Below are positions 36,923-44,312 of a DNA stretch of 64,000 bases, one piece after another. The stretch is taken from assembly GCA_902777275.1 (NCBI GenBank), contig CACYTI010000002.1:1-64000 (forward strand), given 5' to 3'. The number at the start of each line of letters is the position of its first letter. The stretch's first letter is position 1. This DNA is from an uncultured Ruminococcus sp. (lineage in GTDB: Bacteria > Bacillota > Clostridia > Oscillospirales > Acutalibacteraceae). The notes beneath the pieces are model-generated. The model ran no database searches and was not told where the DNA came from. It saw only the letters and a list, made by a program, of their open reading frames with translations. The position numbers and the translations under genes are program-made.

Positions 36923-37189
36923 TTACCAGTTGATAACGCCCTTGTCCTGAAGGAAAGCAAGCACGTTGAGCGCGATGACAAAGACTACGAAAACCGCCGC
37001 AAATACTTTTGTCCAACGGGAAAGAAACGCGTCGATCGAACGAGCCTTATTCTTGGAGAAATAGGAATCCGCTGCGCCTGTTACAACGCCGAGACCCTGC
37101 TGATTGCCCTCCTGAAGAATAATAACCACGATGATAGCGATTGAAACAATCGCCAGAACAATTCCGAGCACAATTCCTAATGCGTTCAT
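36923..37189 (-). CDS. secG: Preprotein translocase subunit SecG
   Basis: 88 residues with two transmembrane segments (about 4-25 and 62-82) joined by the family loop ILQEGNQQGLGVVTGAADSYF. It is an accessory subunit of the SecYEG channel. It has its own promoter (37234-37262) and terminator. No rnr or smpB follows, unlike Bacillus. Confidence 0.92.
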   Translation of the reverse strand: MNALGIVLGIVLAIVSIAIIVVIILQEGNQQGLGVVTGAADSYFSKNKARSIDAFLSRWTKVFAAVFVVFVIALNVLAFLQDKGVINW

Positions 37190-37233
37190 ATTATCGTCCT
37201 TTCGTTTAATGAAAATTCTTATTCAACCTGTAT

Positions 37234-37262
37234 ATAATATCATATTAAAGCCGTGTTTGCAA
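37234..37262 (-). promoter_or_regulatory. secG promoter
   Basis: On the minus strand TTGCAA (37262-37257), 17 bases, TATTAT (37239-37234). Confidence 0.65.
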
Positions 37263-37310
37263 GTGTTTTTCGGAAATTTTTACAAGGAATTTGATAGAAA
37301 TTCAGTCAGA

Positions 37311-38165
37311 TCATTCTATTCCGTTTTGCAGCTTGCAGGCTTTTAAGGTGTTTTTCATCAGGGTCGCAATCGTCATCGGCCCCACTCCGCCGGGTACGGG
37401 TGTGATAAACGAGCACTTATCCTTGACGTTTTCAAAGTCAACGTCGCCGCAGAGCTTTCCGTTTTCGTCTCTGTCCATGCCGACGTCTATCACGACCGCG
37501 CCTTCCTTTACCATGTCGGCTTTAACGAATTTGGGGATCCCGACAGCGGCAACGAGGATATCAGCGCGGCGGCAGACCTCGGCAAGGTTTTTGGTGCGGC
37601 TGTGGCAGATCGTCACGGTTCCGTTTTCGTGAAGAAGAAGCATCCCCATCGGCTTGCCCACTATATTGCTTCTGCCTATAACAACGCACTCTTTGCCCTC
37701 GACAGGGATGTCGTAGGCGTGAAGCATTTCCATAACGCCCGCAGGGGTGCAGGGGAGAAAGTCGTATTCGCCCAGCATTATCTTTCCGACGTTGACGGCG
37801 TGGAATGCGTCTACGTCCTTCAGTGGGTTTATCGCCTCGATAACAGCCTTGTCGTCAAGGTGCTTGGGAAGCGGAAGCTGGACAAGAATACCGTTAATCT
37901 CTTCTCTGGTGTTCAGCGTGTTTATCAGCTCAAGCAGCTCCTCCTGCGTCGTATTCTCGGAAAGAGCGTATTCCTCCGAAACAAATCCGACAGCTTCACA
38001 GGCTTTCTTCTTGTTGTTAACATAAACGCGCGAGGCGGGGTCGCTGCCGACTATAACCACCGCAAGAACGGGGGTTATATTATATTTTTGCTTTAATTCC
38101 TCAGTTTGCTTTCTGACGTTTTCCTTTACCTGCGCCGATACCTTTTTCCCGTCGATAATTTGCAT
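37311..38165 (-). CDS. folD: Methylenetetrahydrofolate dehydrogenase / cyclohydrolase
   Basis: 284 residues. It interconverts methylene-, methenyl- and 10-formyl-THF, supplying the formyl donor used by PurN and the AICAR transformylase. Motifs: YVNNKKKAC (catalytic lysine), VQLPLPKHLDD, GRSNIVGKPMG (NADP site) and the C-terminal TPVPGGVGPMT. The start is set by AAAGGAGG located inside lgt; the first 65 bases of folD overlap the lgt 3' end in another frame. Confidence 0.96.
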   Translation of the reverse strand: MQIIDGKKVSAQVKENVRKQTEELKQKYNITPVLAVVIVGSDPASRVYVNNKKKACEAVGFVSEEYALSENTTQEELLELINTLNTREEINGILVQLPLPKHLDDKAVIEAINPLKDVDAFHAVNVGKIMLGEYDFLPCTPAGVMEMLHAYDIPVEGKECVVIGRSNIVGKPMGMLLLHENGTVTICHSRTKNLAEVCRRADILVAAVGIPKFVKADMVKEGAVVIDVGMDRDENGKLCGDVDFENVKDKCSFITPVPGGVGPMTIATLMKNTLKACKLQNGIE

Positions 38166-38976
38166 AGAAAGGATCCTCCTTTTTCAAATTCACAATTAGC
38201 ATTACAATTCCGACAATCACAAGCGCAGCCGAAAGAACCTGCGAGACGCGGATTCCCGTATTTCCTATGTAAAGGCTGTCGGTGCGCAGTCCCTCAACGA
38301 TAGTGCGCTCGAAGCCGTACCACACAAGGTACATATAGAAAATCTGTCCCGCGTAGCGCTGGCGGTATTTTCCGTAGAAGTGGAGCACGGCGACGCCGAG
38401 CAGGCACCAAAGGCTCTCATACAAAAAGCAGGGGTGAACCTCGCATACCACACCGTTTATCACGGTGTTTTCGCTGACCATTCTCCACGGCAGATCGGTT
38501 GCCGTGCCGAAAGCCTCCTGATTCATAAAGTTGCCCCAGCGCCCGATTCCCTGACCGATGAGAAAGCCTACCATTGTTATATCGAGAATCGGCAAAAATT
38601 TAAGCTTTTGGATCTTAGCCATAACAAAGCCGCCGAGCAGAGCGCCGATGATACCGCCGTAAATCGCGAGACCGCCCTCGTGAATGGCAAATATCGACAG
38701 CGGATTCGACGCGTAATCGTCCCATGCGAAAGCCACATAGTAAAGCCTTGCGCCGAGAATGCCCGTTACAAGCCCCACAAGCACGCAGTTGAAGAGCTTG
38801 GAGGCGTTAACGTTGTAGCGCGGAGCGGTGCGCCACGCGTAAAGCACTGCTAACAGCATACCGGCGGTTATGATGATCCCGTACCAGTATACCGAGTAGC
38901 TTCCGATTGAAAAAGCCACGTTGCTTATGTCAAACTCCAAGCCGAGTCCGGGAAACCTCACATGAAAAGTACTCAT
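38101..38976 (-). CDS. lgt: Prolipoprotein diacylglyceryl transferase
   Basis: 291 residues, about seven membrane segments. It attaches diacylglycerol to lipobox cysteines; targets in this window include the lipoproteins at 19744 and 61194. Motifs: HEGGLAIYGG, the signature GRWGNFMNQEAFG, and HPCFLYESLW. The basic C-terminal tail overlaps folD. The start overlaps the stop of the upstream M16 gene (ATGA). Confidence 0.96.
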   Translation of the reverse strand: MSTFHVRFPGLGLEFDISNVAFSIGSYSVYWYGIIITAGMLLAVLYAWRTAPRYNVNASKLFNCVLVGLVTGILGARLYYVAFAWDDYASNPLSIFAIHEGGLAIYGGIIGALLGGFVMAKIQKLKFLPILDITMVGFLIGQGIGRWGNFMNQEAFGTATDLPWRMVSENTVINGVVCEVHPCFLYESLWCLLGVAVLHFYGKYRQRYAGQIFYMYLVWYGFERTIVEGLRTDSLYIGNTGIRVSQVLSAALVIVGIVMLIVNLKKEDPFYANYRREKGIGAGKGKRQKAN

Positions 38977-40256
38977 TCTTCTCCTCCGTTCTTTACAACG
39001 GACAGAGTGCAGTTATTCACGTCGAGCATTTGTTGCAAACGGTTTTGAACATCTTGATATCCCGCGTTGGCAACGGCGTCGATATAAGTGAAAAGCTCGT
39101 TGCCGTTGAAGTGATAATCGGCTATAATGTTTGAAATGCTGCTTACGGAGTTGAGCGAGGAAATGATGTCGCCGTACACGGCTTTTTTTGCAACAGCAAA
39201 ATCGTCTTCCGCAATGCCGTCGGATTTAATGTTTGTGATATAACGCTTAATGACCTCAGCCGCCTGTTCGGGAGCGCGGCTTTCACCGCCGAAGATGACC
39301 GCGCAGTAGCCGGGGCCCTCAAACAGCTCGTAGCCGAAGGAGCTGTTAATCAGGTTGTTGTCCATGAGCTCGCGATAGAGAGCGCTGATTGGGGAGGCGA
39401 GCGCCGAGAGAAGTATCTCGGTAGCCGCAAGCTCCGCTTCTCTGAGCGGAGCGTCCGCGCGTTCCTTAAAGCCGAGGTTGAACAGCGGCATGGCTACGGG
39501 GAAGCTCTGCTCTACATAGGGCTTTACGATTTCGTAAGGCTCGTCCTCAAAGATATTTTCCACGGTGTGCGGCTCGGCGGGCTTTATCATACGGTCACAG
39601 GTTTTCAGCACCTGCTCCACAGTGACGTTACCTGTAACGCAGAGCGCCATGTTGTTTGGGTTATAAAATGTGTTGTAGCACTCATAGAGTTTTTCAGCCG
39701 TGATTTCGGCTATACTATCCACGGTGCCGGCTATATCAATTTTAACGGGGTGATTGTGATACATTCCGCCAAGCATATTGAACAGCACGCGCCAGTCGGG
39801 TGAATCGTCGTACATTCTGATCTCCTGCCCGATAATGCCCTGCTCCTTTGCGACGGTCTGCTCGGTGAAGTATGGATCCTGAACAAAGTCGAGCAATATC
39901 TCAAAGCTCTCGTCGAATTTATCGGTGCATGAGAACAGATAGCAGGTCTTTTCAAAGCTTGTGTAGGCGTTCGCCGACGCGCCCGTTTCGGCGTAGCGCG
40001 TAAAGGCGTCGCCCTCGGCGCTCTCAAAAAGCTTGTGCTCCAAATAGTGGGCTATGCCGTCGGGAACGGTGATTTTCTCTCCGCCATCCATAGAAAAGCA
40101 GTTGTTTATGCTTCCGTATTTCGCGCCGATTATAGCGTAAGCGGAGCGGTAGCCCTGCTTGGGATAAACGTAAATATTCAGCCCCGAGCTGTGCTTTATT
40201 TTATAATAGCTGTCGCCCGCGCGGGCTGACTTAACTTCTTTGATTTCGGTGTTCAT
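38973..40256 (-). CDS. M16-family zinc metallopeptidase (YmfH-like, catalytic)
   Basis: About 427 residues. The inverted zinc motif HxxEH is present as HYLEH in the N-terminal half, so this is the active subunit of a two-gene M16 peptidase. Context resembles B. subtilis ymfF-ymfH. Of two adjacent ATGs (40259, 40256) the second has better spacing from GAGGGG. It is coupled to lgt by ATGA and preceded by its non-catalytic partner, with only 10 bp between them. Likely cytoplasmic processing of small peptides; the substrate is unknown. Confidence 0.9.
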   Translation of the reverse strand: MNTEIKEVKSARAGDSYYKIKHSSGLNIYVYPKQGYRSAYAIIGAKYGSINNCFSMDGGEKITVPDGIAHYLEHKLFESAEGDAFTRYAETGASANAYTSFEKTCYLFSCTDKFDESFEILLDFVQDPYFTEQTVAKEQGIIGQEIRMYDDSPDWRVLFNMLGGMYHNHPVKIDIAGTVDSIAEITAEKLYECYNTFYNPNNMALCVTGNVTVEQVLKTCDRMIKPAEPHTVENIFEDEPYEIVKPYVEQSFPVAMPLFNLGFKERADAPLREAELAATEILLSALASPISALYRELMDNNLINSSFGYELFEGPGYCAVIFGGESRAPEQAAEVIKRYITNIKSDGIAEDDFAVAKKAVYGDIISSLNSVSSISNIIADYHFNGNELFTYIDAVANAGYQDVQNRLQQMLDVNNCTLSVVKNGGEE

Positions 40257-40266
40257 CATATTCCCC

Positions 40267-41532
40267 TCACTTGTTTTTAAGCACAAAAACGGTGTCGAGC
40301 GAAAGGCGTTCAGCCGCCGCCACAAGCTGTTCCTTTGTGATCGAGTTGATTATTTCGGACATTTGCTCAATAGTCTTGAAGCAGCCGTCGAAAAGCTGAG
40401 AGGAATACCAGCTTTCAATGCCCGCTACGGTGTCGTTTGAGGTGTGATAGGCGTTGATAACAGCCATTTTGGTGGCGTTCAACTCAAAATCGGTGATGTT
40501 GCCGTTTTTCATGTCATCAATTTCTTTTAGCACGCCTGCCTCTAACTTTTCGATATTTTCGCCCTCGACGCCGCTGTCTATCACCATAATGCCCTTGTAC
40601 TTGTCATAGCGCGACGCGCAGTAATAGCAAAGGCTCTGCTTTTCGCGCACATTGCAGAAAAGCTTTGAGTGAGCGGTCCCGCCCAAAACGGCGCACATGA
40701 GCATTGAAGAGTATATCTCTTTTTCGGGAAGCGCCGCTCCCGCTCTGAAGCCCATTACAAGCTTGGACTGAGATACGTTCATTTCCTCAACAATGTGCTT
40801 TACCTCGCCCGCTGTGCGGATTATTTCCGTCTGAGCAATGCGCGGAGAACGTTCAAAACCGTCAAACGCGGCGCGGAACACCTCTGCCGCCTTGCCGGGG
40901 TCGCTGTCGCCGATGTAAAGTATCTCAAACGAAGCGGTTCGCAGAAGCGTTTGCCATGTGCCGTAAAGCGATTGTGAGGTAGCCTCTTTGATTTTTTCGG
41001 CGGTTCCGTAGCGCTTTATCCCGTAGGTCTCACCGGCGCACATATTCTCTATGAGCTTGCCGTTTGCGTAGATCCGCTTGTCGTTGAACTCGGAGTCGAT
41101 CAAATCGAGAAGCTGCCGCCGCTCCTGTTCAACATCTTCGTCGGTGAAGGCTTCGCCGTGAAGGTTAGGCTCGAAAATAACGCCGCACAAAAGCCGTGAA
41201 AGTTCCTCGGCAACGCTCTCGCCGTCGAGAGTATATCTGTCGTCAAGCCCCGAGGCAGACAGGGTGAGAACCTGATTGTCACCCGCCTGACGCACCGACA
41301 CATTCAGCTCGGCTCCGTAAAGCGAGCTGAGCTTTCTGCTTAGTGCGGTAAAATCGGGGTACGCTCCGGTTGAACGCGAAAGCACGCCGCACAGCAGAGC
41401 GTTCGCTGAGGCGGAATCCGCGCTGAGCGGTACGATAATATTCGCGGATATTTTCATTGTTTTAAAGCGGCTGTCCCTTACGGCGCTGAACATGACGCCG
41501 TCGGCAAGCCTTTTTCGATTTGTATTATTCAT
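40267..41532 (-). CDS. M16-family peptidase-like protein (YmfF-like, no zinc motif)
   Basis: About 421 residues. It is homologous in layout to the next gene but has no HxxEH, so it is probably the substrate-binding, inactive half of the heterodimer, as in other bacterial M16B pairs. The C-terminal half carries the R/Y-type region KQSLCYYCASRYDKYKG typical of non-catalytic subunits. Start ATG 41532 with GGAG eight bases upstream; nine upstream codons are rejected. Confidence 0.88.
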   Translation of the reverse strand: MNNTNRKRLADGVMFSAVRDSRFKTMKISANIIVPLSADSASANALLCGVLSRSTGAYPDFTALSRKLSSLYGAELNVSVRQAGDNQVLTLSASGLDDRYTLDGESVAEELSRLLCGVIFEPNLHGEAFTDEDVEQERRQLLDLIDSEFNDKRIYANGKLIENMCAGETYGIKRYGTAEKIKEATSQSLYGTWQTLLRTASFEILYIGDSDPGKAAEVFRAAFDGFERSPRIAQTEIIRTAGEVKHIVEEMNVSQSKLVMGFRAGAALPEKEIYSSMLMCAVLGGTAHSKLFCNVREKQSLCYYCASRYDKYKGIMVIDSGVEGENIEKLEAGVLKEIDDMKNGNITDFELNATKMAVINAYHTSNDTVAGIESWYSSQLFDGCFKTIEQMSEIINSITKEQLVAAAERLSLDTVFVLKNK

Positions 41533-41611
41533 TCTTTCATCTCCGGTAACCAAATGCACTGGTATAATTATTCAATTAATCAGCAGCTAATATTCATTTT
41601 TAGAATTATTA

Positions 41612-42283
41612 TTATAACATAGAAGCGCAGACAGCCGAACAGCAAACGGCTTTCGCTCCGCTTTTTTTCAGCTGGCGGGAGCATTCTCCCAGAGTGCTGC
41701 CCGTTGTGATTATGTCGTCAATCAGAATAATGCGCTTATCCTTTACCGCCGCCGGGTCGATGACCCTGAAAACGCCCTTGACGTTCTTGAACCGTTCGCT
41801 TCGCTTCAATTTGTGCTGAGGCTTGTTTGCTTTGTACTTTTCAAGCAACTCAACGTAGGGCAGATCTGTCAGCTTGGCAAACTCACGCGCTAAAGCCTCG
41901 GCTTGATTAAACCCGCGATTTCGCAGCGAGCGTTTATGCATAGGCACGCAGGTGACGCAGTCAAAATCGTTGAACTTGAGCTTTTTTCCTGTCGCCTCTG
42001 CGGTGAGGTGAGCCAGCGCGTGAGCGTAGTCCCGTTTTTTGCCGAACTTAAAGCTTTTGACCGCACGGGCATATTCGTCCTTATAAGGCAGCGGCGCGCA
42101 GCACTGAAATCCTCCGATAGCGTACCGGGTGTAGTCGGTTTTGGGAAGCTTTTTCGTGCACTCGCCGCAAATCAATTCCTTTTCGGAAACAAGAGCGCGG
42201 CAAAACGGGCAACGCCTCGGAAACACCGCGCTCAGAGCTTTTGAAAATAGTTTTTTAAGCGGATTATCCGCGTAAGCCGACAT
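41612..42283 (-). CDS. comFC: ComF-family phosphoribosyltransferase-like protein
   Basis: About 223 residues. It has an N-terminal four-cysteine zinc ribbon (CPFC and CGEC) and the PRPP loop IILIDDIITTGST near residue 185, with the family stretch KRSLRNRGFNQAEALA. In Bacillus and Haemophilus this family is needed for DNA uptake. The start is uncertain: ATG 42283 gives the natural length but no strong ribosome site; it overlaps the end of the upstream gene, so translation may be coupled. comFA is not adjacent. Confidence 0.85.
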   Translation of the reverse strand: MSAYADNPLKKLFSKALSAVFPRRCPFCRALVSEKELICGECTKKLPKTDYTRYAIGGFQCCAPLPYKDEYARAVKSFKFGKKRDYAHALAHLTAEATGKKLKFNDFDCVTCVPMHKRSLRNRGFNQAEALAREFAKLTDLPYVELLEKYKANKPQHKLKRSERFKNVKGVFRVIDPAAVKDKRIILIDDIITTGSTLGECSRQLKKSGAKAVCCSAVCASML

Positions 42284-43136
42284 ACTTGTAACGGGGATTC
42301 GATTCATATTTAACGCAGCGGAAGGCGCGGAAATATCTGTAGGAAAGATGCCATGAGCGGCATTCGGGGGCGTAGTCGTCATAGCTTGCCGAGGTGATAT
42401 CATAGTCTTCACCTTCGTTTTCAGGGAAAATGGAGATGATAAGACCCTTGCCGCAGTAAATGAATGTATGCGAACGGAAGTCGTAAGCGCTGTACTCAAT
42501 TATTACATCGCCCGGCTCCAAACCCGAGGGAGCGTTATATATGTATTCGCTGCTGTCCATAAATTGACCGCCGTAAACATCCTGCCATTTTTCGGGATGT
42601 GCATAGATGTAATCCGCCTGAACTCCTACGTGTCCTGCCGGATAGTTGTCATCTGCTCCCGACCAGCGCACCGACGCGCAAACAAAGCGGTCGCATGAAC
42701 GCAAGTATTCGTCACCGATCGTCAGATTAAACACATCGCGGTAAATCTGCTTGCCGGGGGCGTAATAACCGTCGCCTCTGTGTTCGTAAGCCATTGTTAC
42801 AGCCGCCTGAGCTATCGTGGCGTTGCCGTCGGGGGTATCGTACAGGGTTGTTTCAAACAGAGCAAGAGCGCGCTGCAGGGTGGTAACGTCGTTTATATCA
42901 ACCTTTCCGTTGTTGTCCGCGTCAGCGGTGAAAAGCTGCCAGAAGCCGTTGTAGAAGGCAAGCTCAGCGACATAACGCTGAACAAGCGTAGCGTCGTCAA
43001 TAGTGATCCTGCCGTTCATGTTGGCGTCTCCCTTTTGATACGCCTTGTCATTTTCGGCAGCCGACGCCGTGGCGACAGCGCATAACGCCAAAGCCAAAAC
43101 ACAAATTACACTTAATACCTTTTTGAATTTTCTCAT
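42264..43136 (-). CDS. Secreted dockerin protein with putative NlpC/P60-like cysteine peptidase domain
   Basis: 290 residues. A signal peptide is at 1-26 (AVATASA). Residues ~35-93 form a type I dockerin: two calcium-loop repeats, GDANMNGRITIDD and ADADNNGKVDIND, each followed by a helix. Residues ~100-290 resemble a cysteine peptidase/amidase: CDRFV with Cys148 and SHTFIYCGKG with His223. In most cellulosomal enzymes the dockerin is C-terminal; here it is N-terminal. It may be docked onto a scaffoldin to act on peptidoglycan or peptides. Ribosome site AAAGGGAG. Confidence 0.78.
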   Translation of the reverse strand: MRKFKKVLSVICVLALALCAVATASAAENDKAYQKGDANMNGRITIDDATLVQRYVAELAFYNGFWQLFTADADNNGKVDINDVTTLQRALALFETTLYDTPDGNATIAQAAVTMAYEHRGDGYYAPGKQIYRDVFNLTIGDEYLRSCDRFVCASVRWSGADDNYPAGHVGVQADYIYAHPEKWQDVYGGQFMDSSEYIYNAPSGLEPGDVIIEYSAYDFRSHTFIYCGKGLIISIFPENEGEDYDITSASYDDYAPECRSWHLSYRYFRAFRCVKYESNPRYKYVGLRG

Positions 43137-43233
43137 AGAATTCTCCCTTTCGTTGTAATGTTTTTCTTTTTGTTCCTTATCCTTTCATTCGGCTTTCGGG
43201 CTTATATAAAACCCAAAAGCTTTCTGAACTTAT

Positions 43234-43262
43234 ATAATACCAGATAAATCCTGACTTGTCCA
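43234..43262 (-). promoter_or_regulatory. Promoter of the dockerin gene
   Basis: On the minus strand TGGACA (43262-43257), 17 bases, TATTAT (43239-43234). Confidence 0.6.
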
Positions 43263-43340
43263 CATTTTTTAGGAGAAAAAATAATTCTTTTAAGGGCCTT
43301 CAATCGTACATACAGTATTTTAAAATGGAGATTTGTTGTA

Positions 43341-43464
43341 AGGGAACCTCTAACGATTTTCGACCGCGCATAATCACGGAAGCTTCACTGCATAATCTTG
43401 CAAAAGCTTCTTGAAATACGTCAGTATTCCTGCGGAGCTTTGACAACATTCTGCCATAAATCTT
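43341..43464 (-). repeat. 124-bp dispersed hairpin repeat, copy 2
   Basis: Inverted relative to 12624-12747. The hairpin arms are more degraded in this copy, with several mismatches in the second arm. The 43137-43652 gap otherwise contains the two divergent promoters and no gene. Confidence 0.85.
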
Positions 43465-43504
43465 TTTACAGAGCATATTAACTGATTTTATTATTCTATT
43501 TTAG

Positions 43505-43533
43505 TTGACTTAATAATTTTAGTGTAGTATAAT
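43505..43533 (+). promoter_or_regulatory. Promoter for the repeat protein / YhgE operon
   Basis: TTGACT (43505-43510), 17 bases, TATAAT (43528-43533); leader about 110 bases. Transcription could continue into the V-ATPase genes, since only 51 bp and no terminator separate YhgE from them. Confidence 0.75.
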
Positions 43534-43652
43534 AAAAGTATTATGGAAAAATCAGTCAACAATATGCAGTTTGCTTTAAAACCGTAAAAACGCCTTGCTA
43601 AAGAGGTGGATGGATTGATTGATATTTTATCGTTTTAAAGGGAGGTTAGTGA

Positions 43653-44312
43653 GTGGCAAAGAAGAAAAAGAACAAAAATCACAAAAAGCCGGGTACAGCC
43701 GGTGGAGTAAAGCCAAAGTCCGGAACCGGACCGGCTGAAAACGCGGTTGAGGAAGAAGCTAAAGTCGAAGCGGCTGAAAACGCGGTTGAGGAAGAAGCCG
43801 GGGTCGAAGCGACTGAAAACGCGGTTGAGGAAGAAGCCGAGGTCGAAGCGGCTGAAAACGCGGTTGAGGAAGAAGCCGAGATCGAACCGTGCGAAAGCGC
43901 CGGTGAAGGTGAGCCGGAGGATGAGGGAGAGAATATCACGCTCAAGCCCGAAACGGCTGACGAAATTGAAAACGCCGACAGAAGTATGGTGTTTTTGAAG
44001 GTAGCGAAAGCCTATGAGGATGTCAAAAAAAAGCGCGAGAACTATAAAAAATACGGACCGCTTGCCGTCCTGATTACGGGCGTCGTTTTTCTGACCCTTA
44101 TGTTTTCTATGGAAAACAAAGCAACTTTTTTGATTATCTGGGTTATAACGGTTCTGTTTACCGCCGCTCTTATGATCCGCGCGGAGTACAATTATCATAA
44201 GTTCAGGTATTACCTCGGACTGGCTGACGAAGACGCGGAGGAAGATGAAGAGGGCGAAGAGGAGCAAAATGAAATAGAACAAAAAGACGGGCAGGAGGAA
44301 AACGGGCCATGA
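43653..44312 (+). CDS. Membrane protein with acidic tandem repeats
   Basis: 219 residues from GTG 43653 (GGGAGG seven bases upstream). A lysine-rich N-terminus is followed by four 13-residue repeats (ENAVEEEAxVEA type) at ~28-79, an acidic linker, a helix, two transmembrane segments (~145-180) and a very acidic C-terminus. It has no signal peptide, so the charged regions are probably cytoplasmic. I do not recognise a family. Overlap with the YhgE gene (ATGA) suggests that it works with that protein. Confidence 0.75.
   Translation: MAKKKKNKNHKKPGTAGGVKPKSGTGPAENAVEEEAKVEAAENAVEEEAGVEATENAVEEEAEVEAAENAVEEEAEIEPCESAGEGEPEDEGENITLKPETADEIENADRSMVFLKVAKAYEDVKKKRENYKKYGPLAVLITGVVFLTLMFSMENKATFLIIWVITVLFTAALMIRAEYNYHKFRYYLGLADEDAEEDEEGEEEQNEIEQKDGQEENGP
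43734..43889 (+). repeat. Four tandem 39-bp coding repeats
   Basis: Four in-frame units of 39 bp encode 13 residues each, nearly identical at DNA level, indicating recent expansion. Confidence 0.9.

Noticed and set aside
42284..42499. N-terminal extension of the ComF-like protein
   Set aside because: It lies wholly within the dockerin gene in another frame and has no family similarity.
43734..43889. Tandem repeat resembling a CRISPR-like array
   Set aside because: Units are contiguous, in frame and coding, with no spacers; no cas genes.
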